A DNA stretch of 33,225 nucleotides, taken from Acidimicrobiia bacterium (GTDB lineage Bacteria; Actinomycetota; Acidimicrobiia; Acidimicrobiales; Aldehydirespiratoraceae). The translations under genes and the position numbers were made by a program. Positions within the stretch are counted from its first letter, which is position 1, and each line of letters starts with the position of its first letter. Location of the stretch: positions 1 to 33,225 of the forward strand of contig JAUIML010000013.1 of the NCBI GenBank assembly GCA_030432715.1. The letters are read 5' to 3'. Below, piece by piece: positions 8,227 through 16,550 of the stretch. A model generated the notes under the pieces. That model was given only the letters and a program-made list of their open reading frames with translations. It had not been told where the DNA came from and did no database searches.

Positions 8227-9092
8227 ACACGCCGGAGATCTCCGTGATCATCCCCGTTCACGACGCCGCCGACACCCTGGTCGAACAACTCGACGCCCTT
8301 GCGGCATCCCTGGCCGACGCACCACCGACGGAGATCCTCGTCGTCGACAACCGATCGACCGACGGATCCGCCGCGGTCGCCACCCGGTGGGCCGACGACC
8401 ACCCGGTCGACCTCCGCGTGATCGACGCCGCCGAACGACCCGGCGAACCCTACGCCCGCAACGTGGGTCTCGCCGCGGCCCGCAGCGACACGATCCTCTA
8501 CTGCGACGCCGACGACCGCGTGGCGCCGACCTGGATCGGCTCGATGGCCGAGGCCCTGCGCAGCGCCTCCTACGCCACCGGCCCGATCGACATGCACGAC
8601 ATGAACCCGGCGTGGCTCGCCGACGTGCGCGGCTCGTCCGTGACCGGCCGCTCGCTGCTGTACGACCGGATCCCCTACGCCCATGGCTGCAACATGGGGT
8701 TCCGCCGCGACGCGCTGGTCGACGTCGGCGGCTTCGACGAGCGTTACACGGCCGGATGCGACCTCGACATCGCCATCCGGATGTGGGAAGCCGGCCACGA
8801 CCTGGCCTTCGCCGACGGCGCACTGGTCCACTACCGCCTGCGGCCGTCGCTGACGGCGACCTACCGGCAGGGTCGGTTCTACGGCCGCTACCGCGTACCG
8901 ATCCGCCGCCGACTCCAGGCCGCGGGCATCGAGGCCGCAGCCGAACGTCGCACCGGGCGTCGGTTGGCCTGGTTGGCCCGCACGTCTCCACTGGCCATCG
9001 CACGCAAGCCCTCACGGGCCCGCTGGGCCTGGGTGCTGGGTCAGCTCGTCGGAGAGCGACAGGGCGGCCGCTTCGCCCACGAGGCGCACTGA
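8223..9092 (+). CDS. Family 2 glycosyltransferase
   Basis: The product is 289 aa, a GT-A fold enzyme that would use a nucleotide sugar at the cytoplasmic face of the membrane. The N-terminus reads ISVIIPVHDAADTL, followed by ILVVDNRSTDGS and the metal-binding DXD at D95-D97 (YCDADD). The block FDERYTAGCDLDIAIRMWEAG contains the acceptor-side acidic residues. The start is GTG at 8223 inside the 3' end of the preceding gene (GTGA overlap). It is a close relative of the next gene: both share VDNRSTD, the ERxG...YARN block and a C-terminal WRQG/YRQG segment, so they look like a duplication. Confidence 0.88.
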   Translation: MNTPEISVIIPVHDAADTLVEQLDALAASLADAPPTEILVVDNRSTDGSAAVATRWADDHPVDLRVIDAAERPGEPYARNVGLAAARSDTILYCDADDRVAPTWIGSMAEALRSASYATGPIDMHDMNPAWLADVRGSSVTGRSLLYDRIPYAHGCNMGFRRDALVDVGGFDERYTAGCDLDIAIRMWEAGHDLAFADGALVHYRLRPSLTATYRQGRFYGRYRVPIRRRLQAAGIEAAAERRTGRRLAWLARTSPLAIARKPSRARWAWVLGQLVGERQGGRFAHEAH

Positions 9093-9093
9093 C

Positions 9094-9978
9094 ATGGCGA
9101 CATCCACCCCATCCAGCCCGCCGCTCGATCTCGCGGTGATCATCCCGTGCCACAACGAGGCCGAGACCCTGCCGGCCCAACTCGACTCACTCCAGGCCCA
9201 GGACTGGGACGGCTCGTGGGAGATCGTCGTCGTCGACAACCGCTCCACCGACCACACCGTCGCCGTGGCCGAGCGCTACGCCTCCGGGCCGGTCCCCGTG
9301 CGGGTGGTGCAGGCCACCGAGCGAGCCGGGGTCGCCTACGCCCGCAACCGCGGTGTGCGCGAGACCGACGCCCGCTCCGTGGCCTTCTGCGACGGCGACG
9401 ACGTCGTCCACCCGGGATGGACCGCCGCCATGGGCAACGCGCTGCGGACCGAGTCGCTCGTCACGGGCACGCTGGACGGTGACCGGCTCAACGAACCCTG
9501 GCTGGCGCGGACCCGGCCGATGGGCTCGAGCGAGACACTCCCCCGGTTCGGCCGCGTGCCGTTCGCCCGGGGGAACAACACCGGCATGCACCGGTCGGTC
9601 TGGGCGGAACTCGACGGCTACGACGAGGACTTCGAGGGTCTCGAGGACATCGAGTTCTCGGTCCGCGCGGCCGGCGCGGGCTATCAGCCCGCACTCGTGC
9701 CCGACGCCCGCGTCGCCTACCGCTTCCGATCCGGGCTGCGGGCCACGTGGCGTCAGGGCGTCTACTACGGGCTGGGTCAGCCATGCATCTCCGCTCGGGC
9801 CGCCGAGCTCGGACTCGACGGGCCGGGGCGCTTCAGGGGTCTGAAGTCGTGGGCGTGGTTGGCCGTGCGACTTCCGACGGTGGCGACGCGAGCCGGCCGC
9901 CACGCCTGGGTGTTCACCCTCGCCGTGCGCTGCGGCGTCCTCCGGGGCGCGATCAGGAACCGCCGCCTGTTCTTCTGA
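9094..9978 (+). CDS. Family 2 glycosyltransferase, paralogue of the preceding gene
   Basis: The product is 294 aa. The GT-A signature is LAVIIPCHNEAETLPAQLDSL, seen in part as VIIPCHNEAETLP; then come IVVVDNRSTDHT and the DXD at D100-D102 (FCDGDD). The acidic acceptor-side block is GYDEDFEGLEDIEFSVRAAG. The C-terminal third, rich in Arg and hydrophobics (YYGLGQP, LKSWAWLAVRLP), may lie on the membrane. It begins 1 nt after the stop of its neighbour, in the same operon, and ends in a palindrome shared with the convergent FkbM gene. The sugar and linkage are unknown. Confidence 0.88.
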   Translation: MATSTPSSPPLDLAVIIPCHNEAETLPAQLDSLQAQDWDGSWEIVVVDNRSTDHTVAVAERYASGPVPVRVVQATERAGVAYARNRGVRETDARSVAFCDGDDVVHPGWTAAMGNALRTESLVTGTLDGDRLNEPWLARTRPMGSSETLPRFGRVPFARGNNTGMHRSVWAELDGYDEDFEGLEDIEFSVRAAGAGYQPALVPDARVAYRFRSGLRATWRQGVYYGLGQPCISARAAELGLDGPGRFRGLKSWAWLAVRLPTVATRAGRHAWVFTLAVRCGVLRGAIRNRRLFF

Positions 9979-10002
9979 CCGACCCGATCGTCGCTCGGTC
10001 AG
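9975..10002. terminator. Palindrome at the glycosyltransferase/FkbM convergent junction
   Basis: Arms ctgaccga (9975-9982) and tcggtcag (9995-10002) are perfect 8-bp complements around a 12-nt loop. Each arm contains one gene's stop codon (9976-9978 and 9999-10001), placed symmetrically. It is a likely bidirectional terminator without a U-tract. Confidence 0.5.
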
Positions 10003-10754
10003 GGACGCACGAAGAGGTTGCGTTGGCCGTCGGTCCGCTCGTGGCGCAACCCACAACCCGCCAGGTGTTCGACGATCTCCGGGAGGCCGACCGGGTCGTT
10101 GACCTCCACGTCGGCCCAGAGCAATCGCACGGCGTACCAGTCGCCGGGCGCGGTGCCGAGGATCATGGATCCGGCGGCGCCCTCGACGTTGATCTTGGCC
10201 ACGACCGGGTCGCCGGCCTCGGAGATGGCGGCCAACGCGTCGGAGAGCGACACCATCTCGACGATCTCGGTGCCGACCGACTCACCCCCGACCGGGGTGT
10301 GCACCGAGTGGCCCCACGAACCGGCGGCGAGGTGCAGGGAGACCGTGCCCGCCTCGGCACCGACCGCGTGGGGGAACACCCGCCAACGATCGTGACCCTC
10401 GGCCGAGCGGCGCAGGCTGGTCAGGTTCTGGCTGGCGGGCTCGTAGGAGTCGACCCGGCGGGCCCCGTCGGCCAGGGAACGGATCGCGAAGTAACCCTTG
10501 TGGGCCCCGACGTCGAGCACGGCGGCGTCGGCCACATCGCACGGAAAGTGACGGTCGATGATCGCGCCGTAGAGGGTGAAGTAGTCGATCTCGCGTGACG
10601 ACCGATCGATCCACGCCACCCGGACGCCGAGGGGCACGGCGATGTCGCGGTCGGTGCCGCGCTCGGCTCGCAGCAGAGCCCGCTTCGTGTCCCGCGGGAG
10701 CGACGCCGTCAGGATCCTGACCACACGTTTGGGAGCGTTGAACCGGGCGGACAC
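9999..10754 (-). CDS. FkbM family SAM-dependent methyltransferase
   Basis: The product is 251 aa. SAM-binding motif I is AVLDVGAHKGYFA (78-90) and the family-specific block is VVAKINVEGAAG, the counterpart of KIDVEGAE in most members. FkbM enzymes methylate hydroxyl groups of sugars or polyketides. Here the gene is embedded, on the opposite strand, in a glycan cluster, so sugar O-methylation is the best guess. The GTG at 10754 has TACGCT ending 7 nt upstream, so the mRNA is probably leaderless. The Asp-to-Asn change in KI(N)VEG is mild and may not matter. Confidence 0.85.
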   Translation of the reverse strand: MSARFNAPKRVVRILTASLPRDTKRALLRAERGTDRDIAVPLGVRVAWIDRSSREIDYFTLYGAIIDRHFPCDVADAAVLDVGAHKGYFAIRSLADGARRVDSYEPASQNLTSLRRSAEGHDRWRVFPHAVGAEAGTVSLHLAAGSWGHSVHTPVGGESVGTEIVEMVSLSDALAAISEAGDPVVAKINVEGAAGSMILGTAPGDWYAVRLLWADVEVNDPVGLPEIVEHLAGCGLRHERTDGQRNLFVRP

Positions 10755-10761
10755 CGGGCGA

Positions 10762-10767
10762 AGCGTA
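10762..10767 (-). promoter_or_regulatory. Leaderless -10 (TACGCT) for the FkbM gene
   Basis: On the minus strand TACGCT is followed by 7 nt and the GTG at 10754. No ribosome-binding site is present. Confidence 0.45.
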
Positions 10768-10806
10768 GTGCTGCGGGCGGTGGCCGATGCGGTCTTCGGT
10801 GACCGC

Positions 10807-10812
10807 TAGCGT
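10807..10812 (+). promoter_or_regulatory. -10 (TAGCGT) for the glycosyltransferase at 10822
   Basis: TAGCGT is followed by 9 nt and the ATG at 10822. The leader would be only about 2-3 nt. Confidence 0.42.
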
Positions 10813-10821
10813 TGGCTGGCC

Positions 10822-11742
10822 ATGCTCGACTCGATGCGCACCCACGGGGTCCTGATCACGTTTCGCCGCCGTGATGCGCTCATCGACCATCTGCGCATCC
10901 TCGGCGAGCAGAGCCGGCCGCTCACCTCACTCCTCGTGGTCGACAACGACAACGACCCGGCGATTCGGGCCCTGGTCGACGTCGAGACGGCAGCAGCACC
11001 GGAGGTCCGCTACCTCGGACTCGACGACAATCCGGGCCCCGCCGGGGCCATCGCGGCCGGGATCCGCGACGTGATCGCCCGCACTTCCGACGACGAGTGG
11101 CTGGTCCTCCTCGACGACGACGACCCGCCACCCCGCTCCACGACCCTCGAGGCCCTGGCCGACACCACTGCGTCACTGGCGACCGCCGACCCCCACCTCG
11201 GTGGGGTCGGACTGTGGGGCTCGACGCTCGGGCGGGGTGGCCGGCTGCGAGCCGCGACCGGCCACGGGCCGGAACCGGTCGCCTACCTGCCCGGCGGCGC
11301 CTGCCCCCACTACCGGATCGGTGCGCTGCGGGCTGCAGGCGGCCCCGATCCCGAGCTGTTCTTCGGGTTCGACGACCTCGATCTGGGCCTCGCCCTCCTC
11401 GCCGCCGGCGCACCGCTGTGGTCGAGCGGGCTCGCCCGAGCCCACGGATGGGCCTCGATGGTCGAAGGCCGCCGCGCCTCCGCCGCGGTCGAACCGCCGA
11501 GCTGGCGTCGCTACTACAGCCTGCGCAACCTCGTGTTGATCCTGCGCCGCAACGGCCGCCCGGGTGCCGCCGCGTCGATGTCGCTGCTCGCCGGGCTCGC
11601 CAAACCCGTCGCGAATCTGCCGCGGCGACCCGCGGCGAGCTGGCGCAGCCTGCGCCTCAACCTGCTCGCCCTGCGCCACGGTTGGACGGGCCACGCCGGC
11701 AAGCACCTCGACCCGCTCGATCTCCCGGCTTGGCTGCGATGA
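10822..11742 (+). CDS. Family 2 glycosyltransferase (rhamnosyl/galactofuranosyl type)
   Basis: The product is 306 aa. LITFRRRDALIDHL opens the GT-A domain, LLVVDNDND follows, then NPGPAGAIAAGI, which is the N-x-G-x-A-G block of rhamnosyl- and GlfT-like enzymes. The metal site is the acidic run in LVLLDDDDPP (98-101). The acceptor block is FFGFDDLDLGLALLAAG. This makes it a different branch from the pair at 8223-9978. The ATG overlaps no upstream gene and has its own promoter-like TAGCGT. The stop overlaps the next ATG (ATGA), coupling it to the sulfotransferase. Confidence 0.86.
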   Translation: MLDSMRTHGVLITFRRRDALIDHLRILGEQSRPLTSLLVVDNDNDPAIRALVDVETAAAPEVRYLGLDDNPGPAGAIAAGIRDVIARTSDDEWLVLLDDDDPPPRSTTLEALADTTASLATADPHLGGVGLWGSTLGRGGRLRAATGHGPEPVAYLPGGACPHYRIGALRAAGGPDPELFFGFDDLDLGLALLAAGAPLWSSGLARAHGWASMVEGRRASAAVEPPSWRRYYSLRNLVLILRRNGRPGAAASMSLLAGLAKPVANLPRRPAASWRSLRLNLLALRHGWTGHAGKHLDPLDLPAWLR

Positions 11743-12671
11743 ACACCGGACCGCTCTTCGTCATCGGATGCCCCCGCTCCGGCACCACGCTGCTCCTCGA
11801 CCTGCTCGCCGGGACGCGGGCCTTCGGCTACGTGAGCACCAGCGGCGCGCGCCGCGATGTCGACGAGTCGCTGCACGGCCGCACCCGCATCTACGACACC
11901 CCGGTCCTCGGCGGCGCGCTCTACATCCATCGGGCCCGCATCCTCGGCGCGGCCGCCCGCCTCGGCCCGCTCGGCCGGTTCGCTCGTCGGCGCCTGCCCT
12001 CCGCCATCGAGCCGTGGGAGTTCTGGGAGGACCTCATTCCCGCCTTCCGTCCCGAATGGGGCGACGGCCCCGCGGTCGACCCGTCGGCCGACGCCCTCGA
12101 CGACGAGACCGTCGAACGCACACGAGCCGTGGTCGACGACCTCCTGCGCCGCCAGCGCCGCTCGGTCCTCCTGTCGAAGTACACCGACTTCCCCCGCATC
12201 GAGCTGATGCGCGCCATCTTCCCCTCGGCCCGGTTCGTCCACATCCGGCGCGACGCCCACGCCGTCGCCAACAGCTACGCCGTCGAGATCGAGTCGGGTC
12301 GGTTCGGCACCTGGGAGCATCGGGAATGGTGGGCGGCCGAGTGGCCCGAGTCGGCCCGCGACCACTGGCGCCGCAACGGCGAGACGATGCTCGGGTTCGC
12401 CGCCCACAACCGAAACCGCCTCGTCGCCGTGATCGACCGCGCCGTCGACGACGACCCCGGCATCATCGACGTCACCTACGAGGCCCTCGCGGCGGATCCC
12501 GAAGCCACGCTCGCCCGCATCCTCGACTTCGCCGGCGTCACGACCCGCACCGACCTCGCCCGCCTCGCCCGGTCCCGGCGGGTGGCCGACACCAACGAAC
12601 GCTGGCGGACCAAACGGTCGGCGCAGGAAGCGGCCCTGCTCGACGAGATCCTGACCCCCGAGGAGCACTGA
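11739..12671 (+). CDS. Sulfotransferase family protein
   Basis: The product is 310 aa. The 5'-phosphosulfate loop is FVIGCPRSGTTLLLDLLAG (C11, P12, R13, S14, G15, T16, T17). The 3'-phosphate-binding block is FVHIRRDAHAVANSY. It would transfer sulfate from PAPS to a hydroxyl, here presumably on the glycan built by the neighbouring transferases. It is not similar in sequence to the P-loop protein at 7348-8226, so the cluster holds two independent sulfotransferase lineages. The ATG lies within the preceding stop (ATGA). The methyltransferase gene follows after 1 nt. Confidence 0.86.
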   Translation: MNTGPLFVIGCPRSGTTLLLDLLAGTRAFGYVSTSGARRDVDESLHGRTRIYDTPVLGGALYIHRARILGAAARLGPLGRFARRRLPSAIEPWEFWEDLIPAFRPEWGDGPAVDPSADALDDETVERTRAVVDDLLRRQRRSVLLSKYTDFPRIELMRAIFPSARFVHIRRDAHAVANSYAVEIESGRFGTWEHREWWAAEWPESARDHWRRNGETMLGFAAHNRNRLVAVIDRAVDDDPGIIDVTYEALAADPEATLARILDFAGVTTRTDLARLARSRRVADTNERWRTKRSAQEAALLDEILTPEEH

Positions 12672-12672
12672 G

Positions 12673-13572
12673 ATGGTTCGCCACAACCGATCTGCCGCCT
12701 TCGACGCCGCCCATCGCGAGCCCGCGGTGGGGGCGCGCCGGTGGGCGGAGCTGGCCGACGACCCCAACGACCCTCGGGCGGTCGCCCACCGGGCCCGCAC
12801 CCTCGAGCGGGCGTGGCGACCCGGCATCGGCGACCGCGTCGCGTTCCTGGCCGACCGCTGCCGTGGGAAGAACGTGCTCGACATCGGCTGTGTCGCCCAC
12901 GACGAAGCCCGACTCGACGGCGATGGGTGGCTCCACGGCCACCTGTCGCGTGCCGCGGCCCGCTGCGTGGGCGTCGACATCCTCGAAGACGGTGTCGCGG
13001 CCGTGAACGCAGCCGGGTTCGACGCCGTCGCCCACGACCTGACCGCCGGTCTGGGGCCGCTGGCCGACCGGGGGCCCTTCGACGTGATCGTCGCCGGTGA
13101 ACTCATCGAGCACGTGCCCGATCTCGACATGGTCTTCCGGGTCGCGGCCGAGGGACTCGCCGACGACGGCCAGCTGATCCTCACCACCCCCAACCCCTAC
13201 TCTCCCCAGCGAGTGCGGGCCGGTCAGCTCGGCATCGTGTGGGAAAACGTCGACCACGTGAGCTACCTCTTCCCCAGCGGCATCGCCGAGCTCGCGGAGC
13301 GGCGGGGTCTGGTGCTGACCGAAGCGGCGACGGTCGACGAGCCGGCCCGCCCGAGCGGTTCACCCGTCCGGAAGCTCAAGCGTTCGGTGCGCGGCAGCCA
13401 CTGGCGCAATGTCGGGTTCGCCACGCTCGAGGAGACGGGTCAGGCGTCGGTCGACGCCGGACCGATCGGGCGCTGGTTGCGCGACCGGGCCCGCCCCCGC
13501 CGGCGCTTCCTCGGCGAGACGTTCGTCTATGTGGTCAGACGGCACGTCGGGGAGGGCCCCGACGCGGCGTAG
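12673..13572 (+). CDS. Class I SAM-dependent methyltransferase
   Basis: The product is 299 aa. Motif I is NVLDIGCVAHDEA (67-79), the acidic end of strand 2 is GVDILEDG (100-107), and FDVIVAGELIEHVPD (136-150) is the usual motif IV region of UbiE/Methyltransf_11-like enzymes, followed by LILTTPNPYSPQR. It is last in the co-directional glycan run, probably acting on a sugar or its carrier. Its stop TAG (13570-13572) forms the first half of the -10 of the next gene, so the helicase is not simply part of this operon. Substrate unknown. Confidence 0.82.
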   Translation: MVRHNRSAAFDAAHREPAVGARRWAELADDPNDPRAVAHRARTLERAWRPGIGDRVAFLADRCRGKNVLDIGCVAHDEARLDGDGWLHGHLSRAAARCVGVDILEDGVAAVNAAGFDAVAHDLTAGLGPLADRGPFDVIVAGELIEHVPDLDMVFRVAAEGLADDGQLILTTPNPYSPQRVRAGQLGIVWENVDHVSYLFPSGIAELAERRGLVLTEAATVDEPARPSGSPVRKLKRSVRGSHWRNVGFATLEETGQASVDAGPIGRWLRDRARPRRRFLGETFVYVVRRHVGEGPDAA

Positions 13573-13575
13573 CCT
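13570..13575 (+). promoter_or_regulatory. Leaderless -10 (TAGCCT) for the helicase, overlapping a stop codon
   Basis: TAGCCT is followed by 6 nt (gccacg) and the ATG at 13582. Its TAG is also the stop codon of the methyltransferase. The same hexamer with the same spacing precedes folD. Confidence 0.5.
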
Positions 13576-13581
13576 GCCACG

Positions 13582-15189
13582 ATGCGCGACCTCTACCGCT
13601 GGCAACACGACGCGCTGACGGCGTGGCACCGCTGCGGACGCAAGGGTGTGATCGAGGCCGTCACCGGATCGGGCAAGACCGACGTCGCCATCACGGCCAT
13701 CGCCGACGCACTCGAGCGAGGCCTCTTCGTGCTGGTCATCGTGCCCTCGCGGGTGCTGATGGAACAGTGGAACGAGCGGCTCGTCGAGTCGCTGCCCGAT
13801 CGATCGATCGGGCGGCTCGGCGACGGCTACCGCGACCGGCCCGCCGACTGCGAAGTCCTCGTCACCACGCGTCACAGCGCAGCCAGCCGCGTGCCGCTCC
13901 CCACGAGCGACGCCGGGGGCCTGCTGGTGGCCGACGAGTGCCACGGCTTCGGCGGCGCCGTGCTGCGCAAGTCGCTGCTCCCCGAGTATCAGGAACGCCT
14001 CGGGCTCACCGCCACCCTCGAACGCTCCGACGATGCCGTCGAATCGATCCTGCTGCCCTACTTCGGCGGCATCTGCTTCCGCTACGACTTCGGCGCCGCC
14101 ATCGACGACGGGGTCTGCGCCCAGCCCCGTGTCGCGTTCGTCGCCGTGCCCCTGACCGCCGAAGAACGCAGCGAGTACGACGCCACCGAGGGAGCGATCG
14201 TCGCAGCCCGCCGCGTCCTGAAGTCGATCCCCGGCGTACCCCACACCCCGTTCGGCGACTTCCTCGCCGCCGTCCACCATCTCGCCGAGAACGACGGTGG
14301 AGCCGACGGCAAGGCGGCCAACGACTATCTCGAAGCCTTCTCGGCCCGCCGCGAGATCGTGGCCACGAGCTCGGCAAAATACGAATCGCTGGGCACGTTC
14401 GCCGACGTGATCAAGACCGCCGAAGGGGCGCTGATCTTCACGGAGACGGTGCGGGCGGCCAACCATGCGATCGTCCGGCTCGACCCCCACGTCGACATCG
14501 AGATCATCACCGGCGGCACCGGCCGCAGCGACCGGGGACAGATCCTCGACGACCTGCGAGACGGGTCGCTCGACGCCGTCGCCGCGCCGCGTGTGCTCGA
14601 CGAGGGGGTCGACGTCCCCAATGCCAACCTCGGCATCGTCGTGAGCGCGAGCCGCACCCGCCGCCAGATGATCCAGCGGATGGGCCGCATCCTGCGCCGC
14701 AAGCCGGAGGGCAGCGGCGCCCGCTTCGTCATCATCTTCTCCGCCGACACGTTGGAGGACCCCCGCTACTCCGACGGCGGCGACGGTTTCCTCGACGAGA
14801 TCGAGAACATCTCCGAGTCGTCGTTCATCTTCGGCCCCGAACAGACCGACAAGCTGACCGAGTTCCTCGACTACAACGGGCCCGACGTCGTGATCGAGCC
14901 CGACACGGTCGGCCGCTTCGTCACGCCCGACCTCTCGCCGGAGGAGATCACCGAGTGGGCCGATTCGGCGCCCTACCTGGAGATCCGCAGTCCCGAGCTC
15001 CCCACGATCTCCCAACCCAAGATCGTCAAGGAGAAACCCCGTCTCTCCACCGGCGAGCACCCGGTGCGGCTCGAAGCCGTGGGCAAGGAATGGGTGCTGC
15101 GCTGCACCGGCTGTGGTGTCGCCTCGGAGCCGCGGGCGTTCAAGTGGCAGGCGCTCGACGACAAGGTCGATTGCACCTGCCTGCGCTGA
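13582..15189 (+). CDS. SF2 DEAD/DEAH-type helicase (SSL2/XPB-like) with C-terminal zinc site
   Basis: The product is 535 aa, an ATP-dependent DNA or RNA translocase. The Q-motif region is YRWQHDAL, Walker A is AVTGSGKT (26-33), motif II is DECH (118-121) and motif III LTAT (142-145). Domain 2 carries LIFTETVRAAN, VLDEGVDVPNAN and the motif VI arginines in IQRMGRILRRK. The last 35 residues hold two cysteine pairs, LRCTGCG and DCTCLR, likely binding one zinc. No nuclease domain is fused and no obvious partner sits alongside, so a repair or general role is as likely as a defence role. Confidence 0.87.
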   Translation: MRDLYRWQHDALTAWHRCGRKGVIEAVTGSGKTDVAITAIADALERGLFVLVIVPSRVLMEQWNERLVESLPDRSIGRLGDGYRDRPADCEVLVTTRHSAASRVPLPTSDAGGLLVADECHGFGGAVLRKSLLPEYQERLGLTATLERSDDAVESILLPYFGGICFRYDFGAAIDDGVCAQPRVAFVAVPLTAEERSEYDATEGAIVAARRVLKSIPGVPHTPFGDFLAAVHHLAENDGGADGKAANDYLEAFSARREIVATSSAKYESLGTFADVIKTAEGALIFTETVRAANHAIVRLDPHVDIEIITGGTGRSDRGQILDDLRDGSLDAVAAPRVLDEGVDVPNANLGIVVSASRTRRQMIQRMGRILRRKPEGSGARFVIIFSADTLEDPRYSDGGDGFLDEIENISESSFIFGPEQTDKLTEFLDYNGPDVVIEPDTVGRFVTPDLSPEEITEWADSAPYLEIRSPELPTISQPKIVKEKPRLSTGEHPVRLEAVGKEWVLRCTGCGVASEPRAFKWQALDDKVDCTCLR

Positions 15190-15195
15190 CCCCCC

Positions 15196-15201
15196 TAGGG
15201 T
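15196..15201 (+). promoter_or_regulatory. Leaderless -10 (TAGGGT) for the crotonase at 15208
   Basis: TAGGGT is followed by 6 nt (ccgggc) and the ATG at 15208. No ribosome-binding site is present. Confidence 0.55.
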
Positions 15202-15207
15202 CCGGGC

Positions 15208-16110
15208 ATGAGTGAATACGGGGAAGAGACCGCCAATCCGAGTGCCGACGGGGCGACCGACGACGGTCACCAGTGGGTGATCCTCGATGATCCGATTCCC
15301 GGCGTGCGCCGGATCACCTTCAATCGGGCCGACAAGCGGAACTCACTGATCCATCCGCTCCGCGGCGCCATTCTGGGGGCGCTGCGCGACGCCGACGACG
15401 ACCCCGACGTGAAGGTGTCGATCATCCGCGGCGACGGGCCGTCGTTCTCCGCCGGCTACGACCTCGCCGGCGGCAACGAGGGCTACGAGCTGCCGTTCTT
15501 CACGGCCAGCGGCGAGGGCCAGTGGCCCCGCCACGTCACCGAGGGATGGATGAGTATCTGGGACCTCGCCAAGCCCGTCATCGCCCAGGTCCACGGCTAC
15601 TGCCTGGCCGGCGGGTCGGAGCTCGCGACGTGCTGCGACCTCGTCTACATGGCCGAAGACGCCCAGATGGGGTACCCGGCAACCCGCTTCGGGGTGCCCG
15701 ACATGCACTTCCACGCGTGGTTCATGGGCATGCGCAAGGCGATGGAGATGATGATGACCGGCGACTCGGTCAGCGGCCTCGAGGCCGTCCAGTACGGCTG
15801 GGCCAACCAGGCGTTCCCGGCCGAGAACCTGAGCGAAGAGGTGTTGAAGATCGCCGCTCGCATCGCCCAGACCCCCTCCGATGTCGTCGCGCTCAACAAG
15901 CGCGTCGTCCATCGCCAGATGGAGGTCATGGGGCTGCGTACCGGCATCCGCCAGGGCACCGAACTCTGCGCGTTGGGCACCCACACCGAGTCGATGCGCA
16001 TCTTCATCCAGGGGGTGCAGGAGAAGGGCCTCACCGCGACGCTCAGCGAGCGCGACGAGCCCTACGACGACTACCGCACCGCGGCCGAACAACCCAAGAT
16101 CGCCGACTAG
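15208..16110 (+). CDS. Enoyl-CoA hydratase/isomerase (crotonase) family protein
   Basis: The product is 300 aa with a ~20-residue acidic N-terminal extension. Crotonase landmarks are VRRITFNRADKRNSL, the oxyanion-hole FSAGYDLAGG and HGYCLAGGSELATCCDL. The glutamate in GGSELA matches the first catalytic Glu of true hydratases. The second catalytic Glu (usually in PEI.LG) is replaced: the region reads MGYPATRFGVPD. It may therefore not be a straightforward hydratase; isomerase, hydrolase or lyase chemistry is possible. The start is set by the leaderless TAGGGT. Its stop overlaps the stop of the convergent membrane-protein gene by 4 nt. Confidence 0.85.
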   Translation: MSEYGEETANPSADGATDDGHQWVILDDPIPGVRRITFNRADKRNSLIHPLRGAILGALRDADDDPDVKVSIIRGDGPSFSAGYDLAGGNEGYELPFFTASGEGQWPRHVTEGWMSIWDLAKPVIAQVHGYCLAGGSELATCCDLVYMAEDAQMGYPATRFGVPDMHFHAWFMGMRKAMEMMMTGDSVSGLEAVQYGWANQAFPAENLSEEVLKIAARIAQTPSDVVALNKRVVHRQMEVMGLRTGIRQGTELCALGTHTESMRIFIQGVQEKGLTATLSERDEPYDDYRTAAEQPKIAD

Positions 16111-16538
16111 CGGTACTGGGGCCAGTCGGCGATCCGGAACGCGAAGTCGTGGGCCCGCAGAATCCGGAGGCCGACGGCGGAGACGACAGCCGCGCCGACG
16201 ATCTCGGCGAGCACTGCGATCCAGGTGAACGCATCGACGTCCCCACCGGGCAGCGGATCGCTGAGTGGTCCCCATTCGGGCAGTAGGTGCGCAGCGGAGA
16301 CGCCGACCACGATGGAAAGCCCGCCGACTGTTGCGACGGCCGGCGCGGACGGATGACGGACCACCACGAGTGTGAGCATGACGGCGAGCAACATCGCCAC
16401 GACCGTGCCGCCCCAGACCACGCCGTCGTCGACCACGTCGAGTCCGCGACGCAGATGATCGCCGTTGTGGATCACGAAGCCGCCCGCGAGCACCGCCGAC
16501 GCGGCGGTGAGGGTGAGGCCGTGACGAGTGTCTGACAC
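16107..16538 (-). CDS. Small integral membrane protein, function unknown
   Basis: The product is 143 aa with four predicted hydrophobic segments, near 8-24 (TAASAVLAGGFVI), 40-60 (VVWGGTVVAMLLAVMLTLVVV, cited here only by its ends), 66-86 and 104-127. It has no motif I recognise. The GTG at 16538 lies 12 nt after the stop of the PPOX gene, so the two are probably co-transcribed. The 3' end overlaps the crotonase on the other strand by 4 nt. Confidence 0.65.
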   Translation of the reverse strand: MSDTRHGLTLTAASAVLAGGFVIHNGDHLRRGLDVVDDGVVWGGTVVAMLLAVMLTLVVVRHPSAPAVATVGGLSIVVGVSAAHLLPEWGPLSDPLPGGDVDAFTWIAVLAEIVGAAVVSAVGLRILRAHDFAFRIADWPQYR

Positions 16539-16550
16539 CGGTGTGACGGG

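Noticed and set aside
13582-15189. The helicase as part of a defence system
   Set aside because: No nuclease, methylase or other defence partner is adjacent; it lies among housekeeping and glycan genes.
13360-15270. A 636-codon minus-strand frame opposite the helicase
   Set aside because: No recognisable domain; the helicase on the other strand has all SF2 motifs.
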